From positions 62,001 through 126,000 of the forward strand of contig NZ_CP016804.1 in the NCBI RefSeq assembly GCF_001886955.1: a stretch of 64,000 bases of DNA, written 5' to 3'. The notes beneath the pieces were generated by a model. It did no database searches. It was not told where the DNA came from and worked only from the letters and a program-made list of their open reading frames with translations. Origin of the DNA: Halodesulfurarchaeum formicicum (GTDB lineage: Archaea; Halobacteriota; Halobacteria; Halobacteriales; Halobacteriaceae). The position numbers and the translations under genes were made by a program. Positions 26,339 to 35,449 of the stretch are shown here, piece after piece (position 1 is the first letter of the stretch; each line of letters opens with the position of its first letter).

Positions 26339-26677
26339 GTGTTGTTGGTCATCGCCTATTCGTCGGCCGCCCGCCAGCAACTCCGGAACACCGAGCGGGC
26401 GTTCGAAGACGTCTTTCACCGCCGTTTCGGTCGCGTGGGGCTGCTCGCGGAGACGGAACTGGGGGCACTGCTGGCGTTGCGACTCTGGGAACGACACGGC
26501 CCGGACGTGCAACTGGCCCGAACCGAGCCGCTCAACGAGTTCAGCGACGTCCCGGAGCCGGTTCGAAACGCGGCGGCTGCCTACGCCGATCGGGACTCGC
26601 CGCAGACGCCGTACGCGAAGTTCGCCGCCGGGACGGAACACCCGCCGCTCGAGCGGCTTCGCGATCGCGAGCTATGA
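26339..26677 (+). CDS. conserved haloarchaeal protein, unknown (112 aa)
   Basis: A 112-residue protein with GTG start (MLLVIAYSSAARQQLRNTERAFEDVFHRRFGRVGLL). It has no membrane segment and no recognised motif; the spacing of Arg and aromatic residues and the stretch QTPYAKFAAGTEHPPLERL suggest a compact basic patch. Its stop overlaps the start of the next gene (ATGA), so the two are translationally coupled. Function unknown. Confidence 0.65.
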   Translation: MLLVIAYSSAARQQLRNTERAFEDVFHRRFGRVGLLAETELGALLALRLWERHGPDVQLARTEPLNEFSDVPEPVRNAAAAYADRDSPQTPYAKFAAGTEHPPLERLRDREL

Positions 26678-27501
26678 GGGTCCGCGTGGCCGGCGACGAG
26701 CGAGTCGGCCAGGCGGTTGATTTGCGGTCGGCAGCCGTCGAACCCGGCCAGCTCTCGGCAGCCCTGGCGGATCCGAGCGCCGAGTGGATCGACGCCCCAG
26801 CCCCGACACCGCCCCACGACGCCGTCGGACTGCTGCAGCCAGGGATGGAGTTGGACCTGCGGACGGCACTGGCGGCTGCCGGTCGCTCGCTGGGACTGGT
26901 CGCGCCCCAGGCCGCGGAAATCGCCCGACTCGACCGAGAGATCGCGGCGATCGAGCCAGACTCGCCCGATCTCCGGGCCGCCCGCCATCGGGCAGCCGAA
27001 GCCGGGGCCGACGTGGCCGCGCTGGAGGAGCAAGTGGCCCGGACGAGTGGCCGGCTGGCCGCCCGTCGCGAGGCCGATCTCCCGACGGAGGCAGTCCAGG
27101 CGAAACTGGACGACCTCACCCGAAAACTCACCGAGGCCGAGACCGAGCAGATCGCGGCTCAGGAGGCCCTTGAACGGGCCGAGGCGGCGGCCCAGGCGGC
27201 CCGAGACGCCAGAGCCAGACGCTTATCGCTGGTCGACCGGCGGGAGAACCGGCGGCGCGAAGCCCGGGCCTGGTTTCTCGACGCGCTCGCCGAGCCGTTC
27301 GAGCGGGCCCTGGCGAGCCTGCCCGGGGACGCGGCGCCGACACCGCCAGCCAGCTTTGACGGCCCAACGCTCACCGGCGCGCTGGCCGTCGCCCGCATCG
27401 CCGACCTCTCGACGCCGGTCGTGCTGGTCGACGGCCCCTTCGAGACCGCCGTCGAGGCGCGGGCGGCACTCGACGCCCCGGTCGTGCTGGCGAGCGTTTA
27501 A
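26674..27501 (+). CDS. coiled-coil protein of unknown function
   Basis: A 275-residue protein. Residues about 80-215 form a long Ala/Glu/Arg-rich coiled coil (ARLDREIAAIE ... AALEEQVARTSGRLAARR ... KLTEAETEQIAAQEALERAEAA). The C-terminal part ends in two short hydrophobic strands, STPVVLVDGPF and APVVLASV, which suggests a small folded domain. The first 75 residues are a separate segment with LLQPGMELDLRTALAAAGRS. No enzymatic motif is seen. It overlaps the previous gene by 4 bases, and its TAA stop lies inside the next gene's TATA box. Confidence 0.7.
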   Translation: MRVRVAGDERVGQAVDLRSAAVEPGQLSAALADPSAEWIDAPAPTPPHDAVGLLQPGMELDLRTALAAAGRSLGLVAPQAAEIARLDREIAAIEPDSPDLRAARHRAAEAGADVAALEEQVARTSGRLAARREADLPTEAVQAKLDDLTRKLTEAETEQIAAQEALERAEAAAQAARDARARRLSLVDRRENRRREARAWFLDALAEPFERALASLPGDAAPTPPASFDGPTLTGALAVARIADLSTPVVLVDGPFETAVEARAALDAPVVLASV

Positions 27502-27527
27502 ATCCGACCACCCGCCCAGATGTGGCC

Positions 27528-27929
27528 ATGGAGTGTGACACCCAGGCCACCGCCGTCGACGGGACGGCACTCGTCACGGCGGTCATCGAAAACCCCCACG
27601 ACGAGCCGGCTCGGTTCCGGCTCCGGAACGAACTGGATGGCCCGGTCTGGCCACCCCGACGTCGCGGGCACCCGGAAGCTGGCTGGGACGAAAACGGCTA
27701 CGAGGGCGTCCTCGAACCGGGCGAACGCCGCGCGCTGGGGTATGCTGTACCGGCCGCCGCCCAAGCGGAGCCCGCGACCATCGCCTGGACCGAACCCGCC
27801 GAGGCGACCGATTCAGAGCCCACTGCGGAGACGGCGGCCCGCTCCTTTCGGGACCCGCGGCCGCCTCGAAGCGTCATTTCCCCGCCCGGGCGACGGCTCG
27901 ACGAGGGTACCACGGGGGAGCGGCCGTGA
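27528..27929 (+). CDS. small conserved haloarchaeal protein upstream of MinD-like gene
   Basis: A 133-residue protein starting MECDTQATAVDGTALVTAVIENPHDEPARFRLRNEL, a beta-rich start that resembles an immunoglobulin-like or arrestin-like sandwich. It then has an unstructured acidic and Pro-rich tail (EPAEATDSEPTAETAARSFRDPRP). No signal peptide. The sequence GTTTAAATCC centred 27 bases upstream of the ATG acts as a probable promoter inside the operon. Its stop overlaps the GTG start of the MinD-like ATPase. Confidence 0.65.
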   Translation: MECDTQATAVDGTALVTAVIENPHDEPARFRLRNELDGPVWPPRRRGHPEAGWDENGYEGVLEPGERRALGYAVPAAAQAEPATIAWTEPAEATDSEPTAETAARSFRDPRPPRSVISPPGRRLDEGTTGERP

Positions 27930-28597
27930 TCGTCACCGTCTGCGGGGGCAAAGGCGGCGTCGGCACTAGTACGGTTGCGCTCAACCTGGCCGCCGAACTC
28001 GACGCGGTACTGGTCGATGCCGACCTGGGGATGGCCGACCAGCCGACGGACGGTGGGCCAACGCTTTTCGACGTGCTCGCGGGTCGAGTCGACCCGCTGG
28101 CGGCCGTCCGGACGGAGTGGGCGGTCGGGGTGCTGCCGGCCGGTCGGTCCCTGGCCGGCGCTCGGTCAGTCGAGCCCAAAGCGCTCGCCTCGGTGCTGGA
28201 GACTCTCGCGGAGACCTACGAGCACGTGATCGTCGACGCCCCGGCCGGGTTCGCGGCCGATACCGCGCTGCCGATCGTGGCGGCTGATTGCTGTGTGCTG
28301 GTGACGACTCCCGATCCGGCGACGCTGGCGGATACGGTCCGAACTCGGTCGCTGGCCCGTGAACTCGGCACCGACCTGGGCGCGATCGTGCTCAATCGGG
28401 CCGACCGCACGCGGGAGTCGGTGACCGAGACCCTCGGCGGGCCGCAGTTTGCCGTTCCCGAGACGGCCGCCATTCACGAGGCTCAGGCCGCCGGGCTCCC
28501 CGTTTCGCTGCACGACGACCAGAACGCCGGTCACTTCGAGCCGCTGGCTGGGCACGTGCGAACGCTGGCTCGTGATCGGCGACAAACAGAAACGTAG
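27926..28597 (+). CDS. MinD/CpaE-like deviant Walker A ATPase
   Basis: A 223-residue SIMIBI-class ATPase. The P-loop reads GGKGGVGTST: the signature Lys before GG is kept, but the second Lys (GK[T/S]) is Thr, as in the CpaE/TadZ subgroup. LVDADLGMADQP is the switch I/Walker A' region and VIVDAPAGF the Walker B/switch II. It lacks the C-terminal amphipathic helix of MinD. It is the last gene of a five-gene unit, translationally coupled to the one before (GTGA), and converges with tfb with one base between stops. Such ATPases place structures at membranes or cell poles; the client is unknown. Confidence 0.85.
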   Translation: MIVTVCGGKGGVGTSTVALNLAAELDAVLVDADLGMADQPTDGGPTLFDVLAGRVDPLAAVRTEWAVGVLPAGRSLAGARSVEPKALASVLETLAETYEHVIVDAPAGFAADTALPIVAADCCVLVTTPDPATLADTVRTRSLARELGTDLGAIVLNRADRTRESVTETLGGPQFAVPETAAIHEAQAAGLPVSLHDDQNAGHFEPLAGHVRTLARDRRQTET

Positions 28598-28598
28598 C

Positions 28599-29459
28599 TC
28601 AGTCGACCAGGACGCGAGCGGCGGAGCGGAGGGTGACCGGGGTTACACCGGCCAGTTCGGCGGCTTCGACCTGCGTGGGGCCGCCTTCGTCCACGTCGGT
28701 GACGGCATAGAGGGCGGCCGCGGCGACGCCACTCGGATTGCGGCCGCCGATCTCGGCTTGCGGGGTCGAATCGAGGAGCGACCGGGCCGCCGCCTCCACG
28801 TCCGAGCCCAGGCCCAGTTCCGTCGCGAACCGGGGGAGATACTCGCCGGGATCGATCGGGCCGGTCGGGAGCTCGAGCTCGCGGTTCATCGCGTCGTAGG
28901 CCGCCTGGAACTCCTCGGGACTGGCCTTTGCGGTCCCGGTGATCTCCTCGGTCGTGCGGGCGAGCCCGTTCGTGCGACACACTGCGTACACCGCCGCTGC
29001 GGCGAATCCCTCCAGGGAGCGACCCGGGAACAGCGACTCGTCCTGGGCCGTCTCGAAGAGCACGCAAGCTTGATCGCGAATGTCGGTCGGCAGCGAGAGC
29101 GCGGCGGTGACTCGACGAATCTCGGTGAACCCGTAGATCTGGTTGCGCTCGGCCGTCGAGCGCACTTTCGACCGATCGTGCTGGGTGCGCATCCGGCTGA
29201 GCCGGCGGCGTTTCCGGCCAGTCACCCGGTTCGAGTGCCCGATTTCCGTGGAGAGGCCCCGATCGTGCCGCGAGCGGGAGAGCGGCGCGCCAGTCCGCCG
29301 GCGGTCGGGGCCGTCCTCGAAGTTTCGCCACTCCGGCCCGCGGTCGATCCGGTCCTCGTCCACGACGAGGCCACACTCGGTACAGATCGTCTCGGTGCCG
29401 TCCACGCGAAGGGCGCCTGCACATTCGGGGCAAGTCCGTACCGTCTCGGTTGCGCTCAT
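28599..29459 (-). CDS. tfb: transcription initiation factor TFB
   Basis: A 286-residue TFB. It has an N-terminal zinc ribbon (CPECAGALRV ... CTECG, residues about 10-30), the B-finger/linker (WRNFEDGPDRRRTGAPLSRSRHDRGLSTEIG) and two cyclin-fold repeats (about 95-185 and 195-286), the second with the recognition-type helix TQVEAAELAGVTPVTLRSAA. It recruits RNA polymerase to TATA-bound TBP. Haloarchaea have many TFB paralogs; this one is shorter than the general TFBs of about 320 residues and sits in a MinD/unknown block, so it may be a specialised one. The start is ATG 29459; GTG 29462 is possible. Confidence 0.93.
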   Translation of the reverse strand: MSATETVRTCPECAGALRVDGTETICTECGLVVDEDRIDRGPEWRNFEDGPDRRRTGAPLSRSRHDRGLSTEIGHSNRVTGRKRRRLSRMRTQHDRSKVRSTAERNQIYGFTEIRRVTAALSLPTDIRDQACVLFETAQDESLFPGRSLEGFAAAAVYAVCRTNGLARTTEEITGTAKASPEEFQAAYDAMNRELELPTGPIDPGEYLPRFATELGLGSDVEAAARSLLDSTPQAEIGGRNPSGVAAAALYAVTDVDEGGPTQVEAAELAGVTPVTLRSAARVLVD

Positions 29460-29486
29460 CACATCTGAAAATTGACGCCGAAAGGG

Positions 29487-29494
29487 TATTTAAG
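29487..29494 (-). promoter_or_regulatory. TATA box of tfb
   Basis: The minus strand reads CTTAAATA, centred about 31 bases upstream of ATG 29459. The rest of the 166-base divergent gap holds a GGGGGTTCGAACCGGGGG-like palindrome near 29507-29526 of unknown role. Confidence 0.5.
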
Positions 29495-29625
29495 ATAAGG
29501 CTGAGTCGGGGGTTCGAACCGGGGGACGGCAGCGCTAAACCGAACGGTTACCGGTAGGTTCCCCGTCGAAGCTCTCAGCGAACTAACTACGAAGGTTTTT
29601 GCCGTCGGCCCGCCGAGTTTCGGCC

Positions 29626-30141
29626 ATGGCACTTTCGGACATCGCCGAGGGGGTGACCGCCACCCACGCCCAGGAGGACCGGGGCGTCGCGGTCGTGGAT
29701 CGGACGGACGCCTCGCTTTCGACCGTCCTCGCGCCCTACGCCGAGTCCCTTCCCTGTGGGGCCGAGACCGCGGCGACGGTAGTCTCCACGTACGTCAGTG
29801 GAACTAGCGTGGGCGAGGCGGCCACGGCCGCGGGTGTCGCGCCGATCACGGCCGCAAAGACCCTCCACCGCCTGGGATTCGAGGGGCTCTCGCCGCTGTC
29901 GCCCCTGCAGCGGGAGATCTGTGAGGACTGGCTCTCGGGCTCGCTCACTCGAATCGAGGCCCAGGAACTCGCCGACGTGGGCGATCGGGCCTTCGCGCTC
30001 GGGGCCTACATCGAGACTCACGACCCGATTCCGGGCGCGAACGAGACCCTTCAGGACACACTCTCGACCGACGGTGACGCCATGGTCGAGAAACGCGACG
30101 CCCTCGCGGATACGATGACTGCCGCGAGTGATCTGCTCTAG
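29626..30141 (+). CDS. haloarchaeal HTH-like protein of unknown function
   Basis: A 171-residue protein starting MALSDIAEGVTATHAQEDRG. Residues about 50-75 (ATVVSTYVSGTSVGEAATAAGV followed by APITAAKTLHRLGF) are a good helix-turn-helix, which suggests a DNA-binding regulator. No ligand domain is recognised; the C-terminal helices could dimerise. It is divergent from tfb and shares a promoter region with it, and it converges with the second MinD-like gene, sharing CTAG. Confidence 0.7.
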   Translation: MALSDIAEGVTATHAQEDRGVAVVDRTDASLSTVLAPYAESLPCGAETAATVVSTYVSGTSVGEAATAAGVAPITAAKTLHRLGFEGLSPLSPLQREICEDWLSGSLTRIEAQELADVGDRAFALGAYIETHDPIPGANETLQDTLSTDGDAMVEKRDALADTMTAASDLL

Positions 30142-30890
30142 TTTCGCAGTTTCTCGCCGAGCGTGCCGAGTCGCCCGATCGGCGAGTCGCCACTCGAAGT
30201 GTCGACATCCAGATCAAACAGCGTCGCGGCCGCCGTTCTCGCGGCGCGGACGAAGCGGCCGCTCGATTCGAGTGTCGCCGGTCGATGGGCCGGCGCGCCG
30301 TCGGGGCGTGCCGGGAGCGAAGCGGTCGCGTCGGCCGGCGGCTCACCGTCGCCGACCGCGAGGACCGAATCGAAGGCAGTCCCGACGTCCGCGAGTCGCC
30401 CCCGCTCGCGCTGGAGGGCGTCGACGCCCCGTTCGCTCGGGGGCATTACGGCGACGACTCGATCGGCGGCGGTGGCGGCCCCGATGGCCTGGTTCGAGAC
30501 GACCGGCGGCACGTCGAGCAGCACCCAGTCGGCCCGCTCGGTCCCCGTCTCGATTCGCTCGGCCACCCGCTCGCCGGCCGCTTCGGACTTTGCCGCGGCG
30601 ATCTGGACGAACGGGGCCAGTGCCGGGACCACCTCGAACCGGCCCTCGCCGTCGGTCGGCCACTCGTGGACGGCGTCCGCGAGTTCGGTACTGGGATCGG
30701 CGAGCAGTTCGGTCGCGTCGACCGGGACGGTGCCGTCCACGTGCCGGCCCAGGCCCTGGGTCGCGAAGTCCAGGTCCAAAACGAGGACATCCTGGCCCTC
30801 GCGGGCGAGAACCCCGCCGAGTTCGAGGACCGACCAGGTGGTTCCAACCCCGCCGACGGTACCGACGAATCCAACACTCTCGGGCTGCAT
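30138..30890 (-). CDS. second MinD/CpaE-like ATPase with strongly altered P-loop
   Basis: A 250-residue ParA/MinD-fold protein. The P-loop reads GTVGGVGTTW: Val stands where the signature Lys should be and Thr where the Walker A Lys should be, so both catalytic Lys residues are missing. LVLDLDFATQGLG is the A' segment and VLLDVPPVVSNQ the Walker B region. Nucleotide may still bind, but ordinary hydrolysis is doubtful. The Pro/Ala-rich stretch near residues 195-215 looks unstructured. It lies 44 bases from the HIT gene on the same strand, and is the second of two such ATPases within 3 kb. Confidence 0.8.
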   Translation of the reverse strand: MQPESVGFVGTVGGVGTTWSVLELGGVLAREGQDVLVLDLDFATQGLGRHVDGTVPVDATELLADPSTELADAVHEWPTDGEGRFEVVPALAPFVQIAAAKSEAAGERVAERIETGTERADWVLLDVPPVVSNQAIGAATAADRVVAVMPPSERGVDALQRERGRLADVGTAFDSVLAVGDGEPPADATASLPARPDGAPAHRPATLESSGRFVRAARTAAATLFDLDVDTSSGDSPIGRLGTLGEKLRN

Positions 30891-30934
30891 AACTCACCGC
30901 AAGCGTGGGGGCGGGAAAAGCGCCCGCACTTCGG

Positions 30935-31363
30935 TCAGTCCTGAAGGTGGTCGGTGATCGCCCGCGCGATCGCTTCGGGGTCGCCCGCGTCCCGATCGGG
31001 CCCTCGCGGCAGCACGGCGTGAATCGGGCCGCCACCGTCGCCGTCGAAGCGAGGGATGATGTGCCCGTGCACGTGCGGGACTTCCTGCCCGGCCGCCCGG
31101 CCGTTGTTGAACCCGATGGTGGTGGCATCGGCATCGACGGCCGCCTCGATCGCCGGCGCGAGTTCGCGAAGTCGGTCCATGATCGCGTGGGCCGTCTCCG
31201 GGTCGAGGTCTTCGAGTCGTTCGGCGTGGGTTGTCGGAATCACGAGCGTGTGGCCCGGAGCGAGCGGGTTCGCGTCGAGAAAGGCCATCGTCCGGTCGTC
31301 CTTGCGGATCGTCGTGGCCGGGGCGTCGCCGGTGGCAATCGCACAGAAGATGCACTCGGTCAT
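30935..31363 (-). CDS. HIT-family nucleotide hydrolase/transferase
   Basis: A 142-residue HIT protein: CIFC near the N-terminus (C4, C7, probable zinc ligands), the fold segment NPLAPGHTLVIPTTHAERL and the catalytic triad HVHGHIIP (H97, H99, H101). HIT proteins cleave AMP-linked substrates such as adenosine phosphoramidates or dinucleoside polyphosphates. Physiological substrate is not known in haloarchaea. It is divergent from ileS, and its product could process aminoacyl-AMP by-products, though that is only suggested by position. Confidence 0.93.
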   Translation of the reverse strand: MTECIFCAIATGDAPATTIRKDDRTMAFLDANPLAPGHTLVIPTTHAERLEDLDPETAHAIMDRLRELAPAIEAAVDADATTIGFNNGRAAGQEVPHVHGHIIPRFDGDGGGPIHAVLPRGPDRDAGDPEAIARAITDHLQD

Positions 31364-31445
31364 AGGGGGCCTTTTGCGTGCCAGCAGTTAAGATTGGGGC
31401 GAGCGGACCGATTATCATTTTACCCGGGAGCGATAGGCTCTCCGT

Positions 31446-34400
31446 ATGACACACTTCGACGGGGACGTCCCCGACCAGTACGACCCGCAGGCCGTCGAAC
31501 AGCGGGTCTTCGAGTACTGGGAGGACGTGGACGCCTACGAGGCGACCAAGGACTATCGGGCCGACGGGGAGGATTTCTTCTTCGTCGACGGGCCGCCCTA
31601 CACCTCCGGGGCCGCCCACATGGGCACGACCTGGAACAAGACCCTGAAGGACGCCCATATCCGCTTCCGGCGGATGCAGGGCTATGACGTGACCGACCGG
31701 CCGGGCTATGACATGCACGGCCTGCCCATCGAGACGAAAGTCGAGGAGAAACTGGGCTTCGAGAACAAACAGGACATCCAGGACTTCGGCGAGCAGCGGT
31801 TCATCGAGGAGTGCAAGGCTTTCGCCGAGGAGCAACTCGAGGGGCTTCAGTCTGACTTCCAGTCCTTCGGGGTCTGGATGGACTGGGAGAACCCCTACAA
31901 GACGGTGAACCCCGAGTACATGGAGTCGGCCTGGTGGGCCTTCGAGCAGGCCCACGAGCGGGGGCTCGTCGAGCAGGGCCAGCGCTCGATCAACCAGTGT
32001 CCGCGGTGTGAGACCGCCATCGCCAACAACGAGGTCGAGTACGAGGAGGTCGCGGACCCCTCGATCTACGTGAAATTCCCGCTCTCGGATCGGGACGGCT
32101 CCCTGGTCATCTGGACGACCACGCCCTGGACGATCCCCGCGAACACTTTCATCGCCGTCTCGCCCGACCTCACGTACGCCGAAGTCGCCGCCACCAAAGA
32201 CGGGGACAGCGAGATCCTCTACGTCGAGGAGTCCCTCGTCGAGTCCGTCCTGGAGGCCGGTCGCTACACCGACTACGAGATCCGGGCGACCTACGAGGGC
32301 GAGGAACTGGTCGGCTGGGAGTACGACCACCCGCTGCGCGAGGAAGTCCCGGCGGCTCCGGACTTCGAGGGGGCCGGACAGGTCTATACCGCGGATTACG
32401 TCGAAGCCGAGGACACCGGGCTGGTTCACTCCGCGCCCGGACACGGGGAGGTCGACTTCGAACGCGGCCAGGAACTCGGGCTGGCGGTGTTCTGTCCGGT
32501 CGGCGAGGACGGGGTCTTCACGGCGCAGGCCGGAACCTACGCCGGCGAGTACGTCAAGGACGCCGACGAGCAGATCATCGCCGACCTGGACCGGCGGGGC
32601 CACCTGCTCGCCCGGGAGACCGAACACCACTCCTACGGGCACTGCTGGCGGTGTGACACCCCGATCATCCAGATCGTGACCGACCAGTGGTACATCACGA
32701 TCACCGACGTGAAGGAAGACCTGCTCGCGAACATCGAGGAGACCGAGTGGCACCCCGACTGGGCCCGCGACAGCCGGTTCCGTGATTTCGTCGCGGAGGC
32801 TCCGGACTGGAACGTCTCCCGACAGCGCTACTGGGGAATTCCGATCCCGATCTGGACGCCGGCAGACTGGGACGGCGATATGGACGACGTGCTGGTGATC
32901 GGCACGCGCGAGGAGCTGGCCCGGCGGGTCGATCAGGCGGTCGATCCCGACTCGGTCGACCTGCACAAGGGCACGGTCGATGATCTCACCATCACGGAAG
33001 ACGGGCGGACCTACACCCGTGTCCCGGACGTCTTCGACGTGTGGCTGGACTCCTCTGTGGCCTCCTGGGGCACGCTCTCCTACCCCTCCGAAACCGAGGC
33101 CTTCGAGGACCTCTGGCCGGCGGATCTCATCATGGAGGCCCACGACCAGACCCGGGGCTGGTTCTGGTCGCAACTCGGGATGGGCACCGCCGCGATGGAC
33201 CAGGTCCCCTACGAGGAGGTGCTGATGCATGGCCACGCGCTGATGCCCGACGGCCGGGCGATGTCCAAGTCCAAGAACATCACCGTCGAGCCGGGCGAGG
33301 TCATGGACGAGTACGGCGCGGACCCGATGCGGATGTTCCTGCTCTCGGTCACCCCACAGGGCGAGGACATGCGATTCTCCTGGGAGGCGACCGAGACGAT
33401 GCAGCGGGACCTCAACATCCTCTGGAACGCCTTCCGCTTCCCGCTGCCGTACATGGAGATGGACGGCATCGACCCGATGGATCTCTCCCCGGCCGAGGAG
33501 TCCCTGGAGCGCATCGACCGGTGGCTGCTCTCCCGCCTGCAGGCCGTCGAAGAAACCGCCGACGCGGCCTGGGCGGACTTCGAGCAACACCGGGCCCTCG
33601 ATGCGATTCTCGACTTCGTCGTCGAGGACGTCTCGCGGTACTACATTCAGGTGGTCCGCGAGCGCATGTGGGAGACCGAGGACACCGCCTCCAAGCGGGC
33701 GGCTTACGCGACCCTGGCGGCGGTCCTTCGGGAGTCCATCGCCCTGCTCGCGCCCTACGCCCCGTTCATCACCGAGGAGCTCTACCAGCGGCTGACCGGT
33801 GCTGCTGGCCTCACCTCCGTCCACATGCTCGACTGGCCCGAACCCGACCCCGACCTGCGCGATGAATCTCTGGAAGCGGCCATCGAGCACGTCCGACAGA
33901 TCGAGGAGGCCGGCTCCCGGGCGCGCCAGGACGCGGGGCGAAAGCTCCGGTGGCCGGTCACCAGGATCGTCGTCGACGCCACCGAGGACGCCGTCGTGGA
34001 CACCCTCGCCGACTACGACGACCTGCTCGCCGAGCGGCTGAACGCCCGCCGGATCGAGGTCGTCGAACCCGGGGCGGACTGGGACGAACTCGCCTACACC
34101 GCGACTGCGGACATGAGCGAACTCGGGCCGGCCTTCGGCGATCAGGCCCACGCGGTGATGGAGGCACTGAACGCGGCCCGGGTCGACGAACCCGACATTT
34201 CGGCCCTGGAAGCGGCCGTCGAGGCCGAGTTGGGCGAGTCGGTCTCGCTCACCGAGTCGATGGTCACCTTCGAGGAAGTCCCGCCGGAGTCGGTCGCCGG
34301 AACCGACTTCGAGGGCGGCCGGGTGTACGTCGACGCCACGCTCACCGAGGACGTCGAGAGCGAGGGGTATGCCCGCGAGATCATCCGTCGCGCACAGGAG

Positions 34401-34610
34401 ATGCGCAAGGACCTCGACCTGGCGATGGACGCCGAAGTGGCCCTGGAAATCGTGATTTACGACGAACGGGTCGGTCAACTCGTCGCTCGTCACGAGGACC
34501 TGATCGCAGACGAGGTCAGGGCCGTCGAAATCGATGACATCGAGGACGGCCACCGGGAGACCTGGGAGGTCGAAGGCATCCAGATCGAACTGGCGATCGA
34601 CCCGGTCTAG
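31446..34610 (+). CDS. ileS: isoleucyl-tRNA synthetase IleS
   Basis: A 1054-residue class I synthetase charging tRNA-Ile. HIGH is present as HMGT (H58-T61) after PPYTSGAA, KMSKS as MSKSK (606-610), the CP1 editing domain spans about residues 190-400 (with WTTTPWTIPANTFIAV), and the anticodon-binding domain follows residue 690. A CATTTTACC box is centred about 32 bases upstream of ATG 31446. Its stop shares CTAG with prs on the other strand. A 1219-codon antisense frame covers it entirely; that frame has a composition typical of GC shadows. Confidence 0.98.
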   Translation: MTHFDGDVPDQYDPQAVEQRVFEYWEDVDAYEATKDYRADGEDFFFVDGPPYTSGAAHMGTTWNKTLKDAHIRFRRMQGYDVTDRPGYDMHGLPIETKVEEKLGFENKQDIQDFGEQRFIEECKAFAEEQLEGLQSDFQSFGVWMDWENPYKTVNPEYMESAWWAFEQAHERGLVEQGQRSINQCPRCETAIANNEVEYEEVADPSIYVKFPLSDRDGSLVIWTTTPWTIPANTFIAVSPDLTYAEVAATKDGDSEILYVEESLVESVLEAGRYTDYEIRATYEGEELVGWEYDHPLREEVPAAPDFEGAGQVYTADYVEAEDTGLVHSAPGHGEVDFERGQELGLAVFCPVGEDGVFTAQAGTYAGEYVKDADEQIIADLDRRGHLLARETEHHSYGHCWRCDTPIIQIVTDQWYITITDVKEDLLANIEETEWHPDWARDSRFRDFVAEAPDWNVSRQRYWGIPIPIWTPADWDGDMDDVLVIGTREELARRVDQAVDPDSVDLHKGTVDDLTITEDGRTYTRVPDVFDVWLDSSVASWGTLSYPSETEAFEDLWPADLIMEAHDQTRGWFWSQLGMGTAAMDQVPYEEVLMHGHALMPDGRAMSKSKNITVEPGEVMDEYGADPMRMFLLSVTPQGEDMRFSWEATETMQRDLNILWNAFRFPLPYMEMDGIDPMDLSPAEESLERIDRWLLSRLQAVEETADAAWADFEQHRALDAILDFVVEDVSRYYIQVVRERMWETEDTASKRAAYATLAAVLRESIALLAPYAPFITEELYQRLTGAAGLTSVHMLDWPEPDPDLRDESLEAAIEHVRQIEEAGSRARQDAGRKLRWPVTRIVVDATEDAVVDTLADYDDLLAERLNARRIEVVEPGADWDELAYTATADMSELGPAFGDQAHAVMEALNAARVDEPDISALEAAVEAELGESVSLTESMVTFEEVPPESVAGTDFEGGRVYVDATLTEDVESEGYAREIIRRAQEMRKDLDLAMDAEVALEIVIYDERVGQLVARHEDLIADEVRAVEIDDIEDGHRETWEVEGIQIELAIDPV

Positions 34611-35449
34611 AGCTCTTCGGCAATCGCCGGCGCAACACTGACTGCGGTGACTGCTCGTTCGATCGTGTCGGTGCCATACACTGCTTTTACGCCCGCGTTT
34701 GCGAGTTTCGTCCGTGCGCTGTCGGCCAGCAGGGGATGGACGGTCGCGACGAACACCCGGTCCGGTTCCGCACCGAGTGCGCCGATGGCCGCGCTCATCG
34801 TCCCCCCGGTGGCGACGATGTCGTCGACGACGACCAGATCGCGATCCGCCACGTCGAGGTTGGCGGGCTGGATCTCGACCGCTCCGGTCTCCCGGTCGCG
34901 GTGTTTCTCGAAGGCGTCGGTCTCACCCCGGCCGTAGGCGTCCCTCACAGTCGCCGCGAGGTCGATCGCGCCCTGGTCGGGGGCGAGGAAGATCGGGTCG
35001 TTGAGGTCCGGCAGCGGTTCGGCCAGCCGGCCCGCGGCGTCGATGACCGTCGTCGGCACGGTGAAGAACTCCTGAATCGCGGGTTCGTGCGGGCAGACGG
35101 TCAGGACCCGGTCGGTACCGGTGCTGATCGCGCGGGCCATCGCGCGGGCCGAGACGGGCTGGCCGGTCTCGAAGGCCTCGTCCTGGCGGGCATAGCCCAT
35201 GTAGGGGATGACGGTGATGACCTCCGTCGCCCCGGCCTCCCGGACGGCGTCCTGGAGCTGGAGCAACTGGATGTGTGCGTCGCTGGTCTCCGTGGCCGCG
35301 ACCACGATAGCTCGCCCGTCCAGTTCGGGGACCTGTACGAGCTGTTCGCCGTCCGGGAACCGTCGATACTCGACCTCGGCCAGTTGTTCGCCGAGGGCGG
35401 CGGCGAGTTCGGTGGCGACTTCCTGGGAACTGCTGCCGGGAACGATCAT
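34607..35449 (-). CDS. prs: ribose-phosphate pyrophosphokinase (PRPP synthase)
   Basis: A 280-residue enzyme that makes PRPP from ribose-5-phosphate and ATP, feeding the upp and histidine pathways in this window. Visible are RRFPDGEQLVQV near residue 32, the IPYMGYARQDEAF loop, the PRPP-binding motif LVVVDDIVATGGTMSAAI and the ATP-site HEPAIQEFF. Length is below bacterial class I enzymes (about 315 residues) and fits the archaeal class. I chose ATG 35449 (MIVPGSSSQEV, a typical archaeal start); ATG 35476 would add nine residues. Confidence 0.95.
   Translation of the reverse strand: MIVPGSSSQEVATELAAALGEQLAEVEYRRFPDGEQLVQVPELDGRAIVVAATETSDAHIQLLQLQDAVREAGATEVITVIPYMGYARQDEAFETGQPVSARAMARAISTGTDRVLTVCPHEPAIQEFFTVPTTVIDAAGRLAEPLPDLNDPIFLAPDQGAIDLAATVRDAYGRGETDAFEKHRDRETGAVEIQPANLDVADRDLVVVDDIVATGGTMSAAIGALGAEPDRVFVATVHPLLADSARTKLANAGVKAVYGTDTIERAVTAVSVAPAIAEEL

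Noticed and set aside
30894-34553. A 1219-codon minus-strand open frame
   Set aside because: It covers ileS exactly antisense; ileS has all its motifs. The frame is a by-product of high GC with few stop codons.
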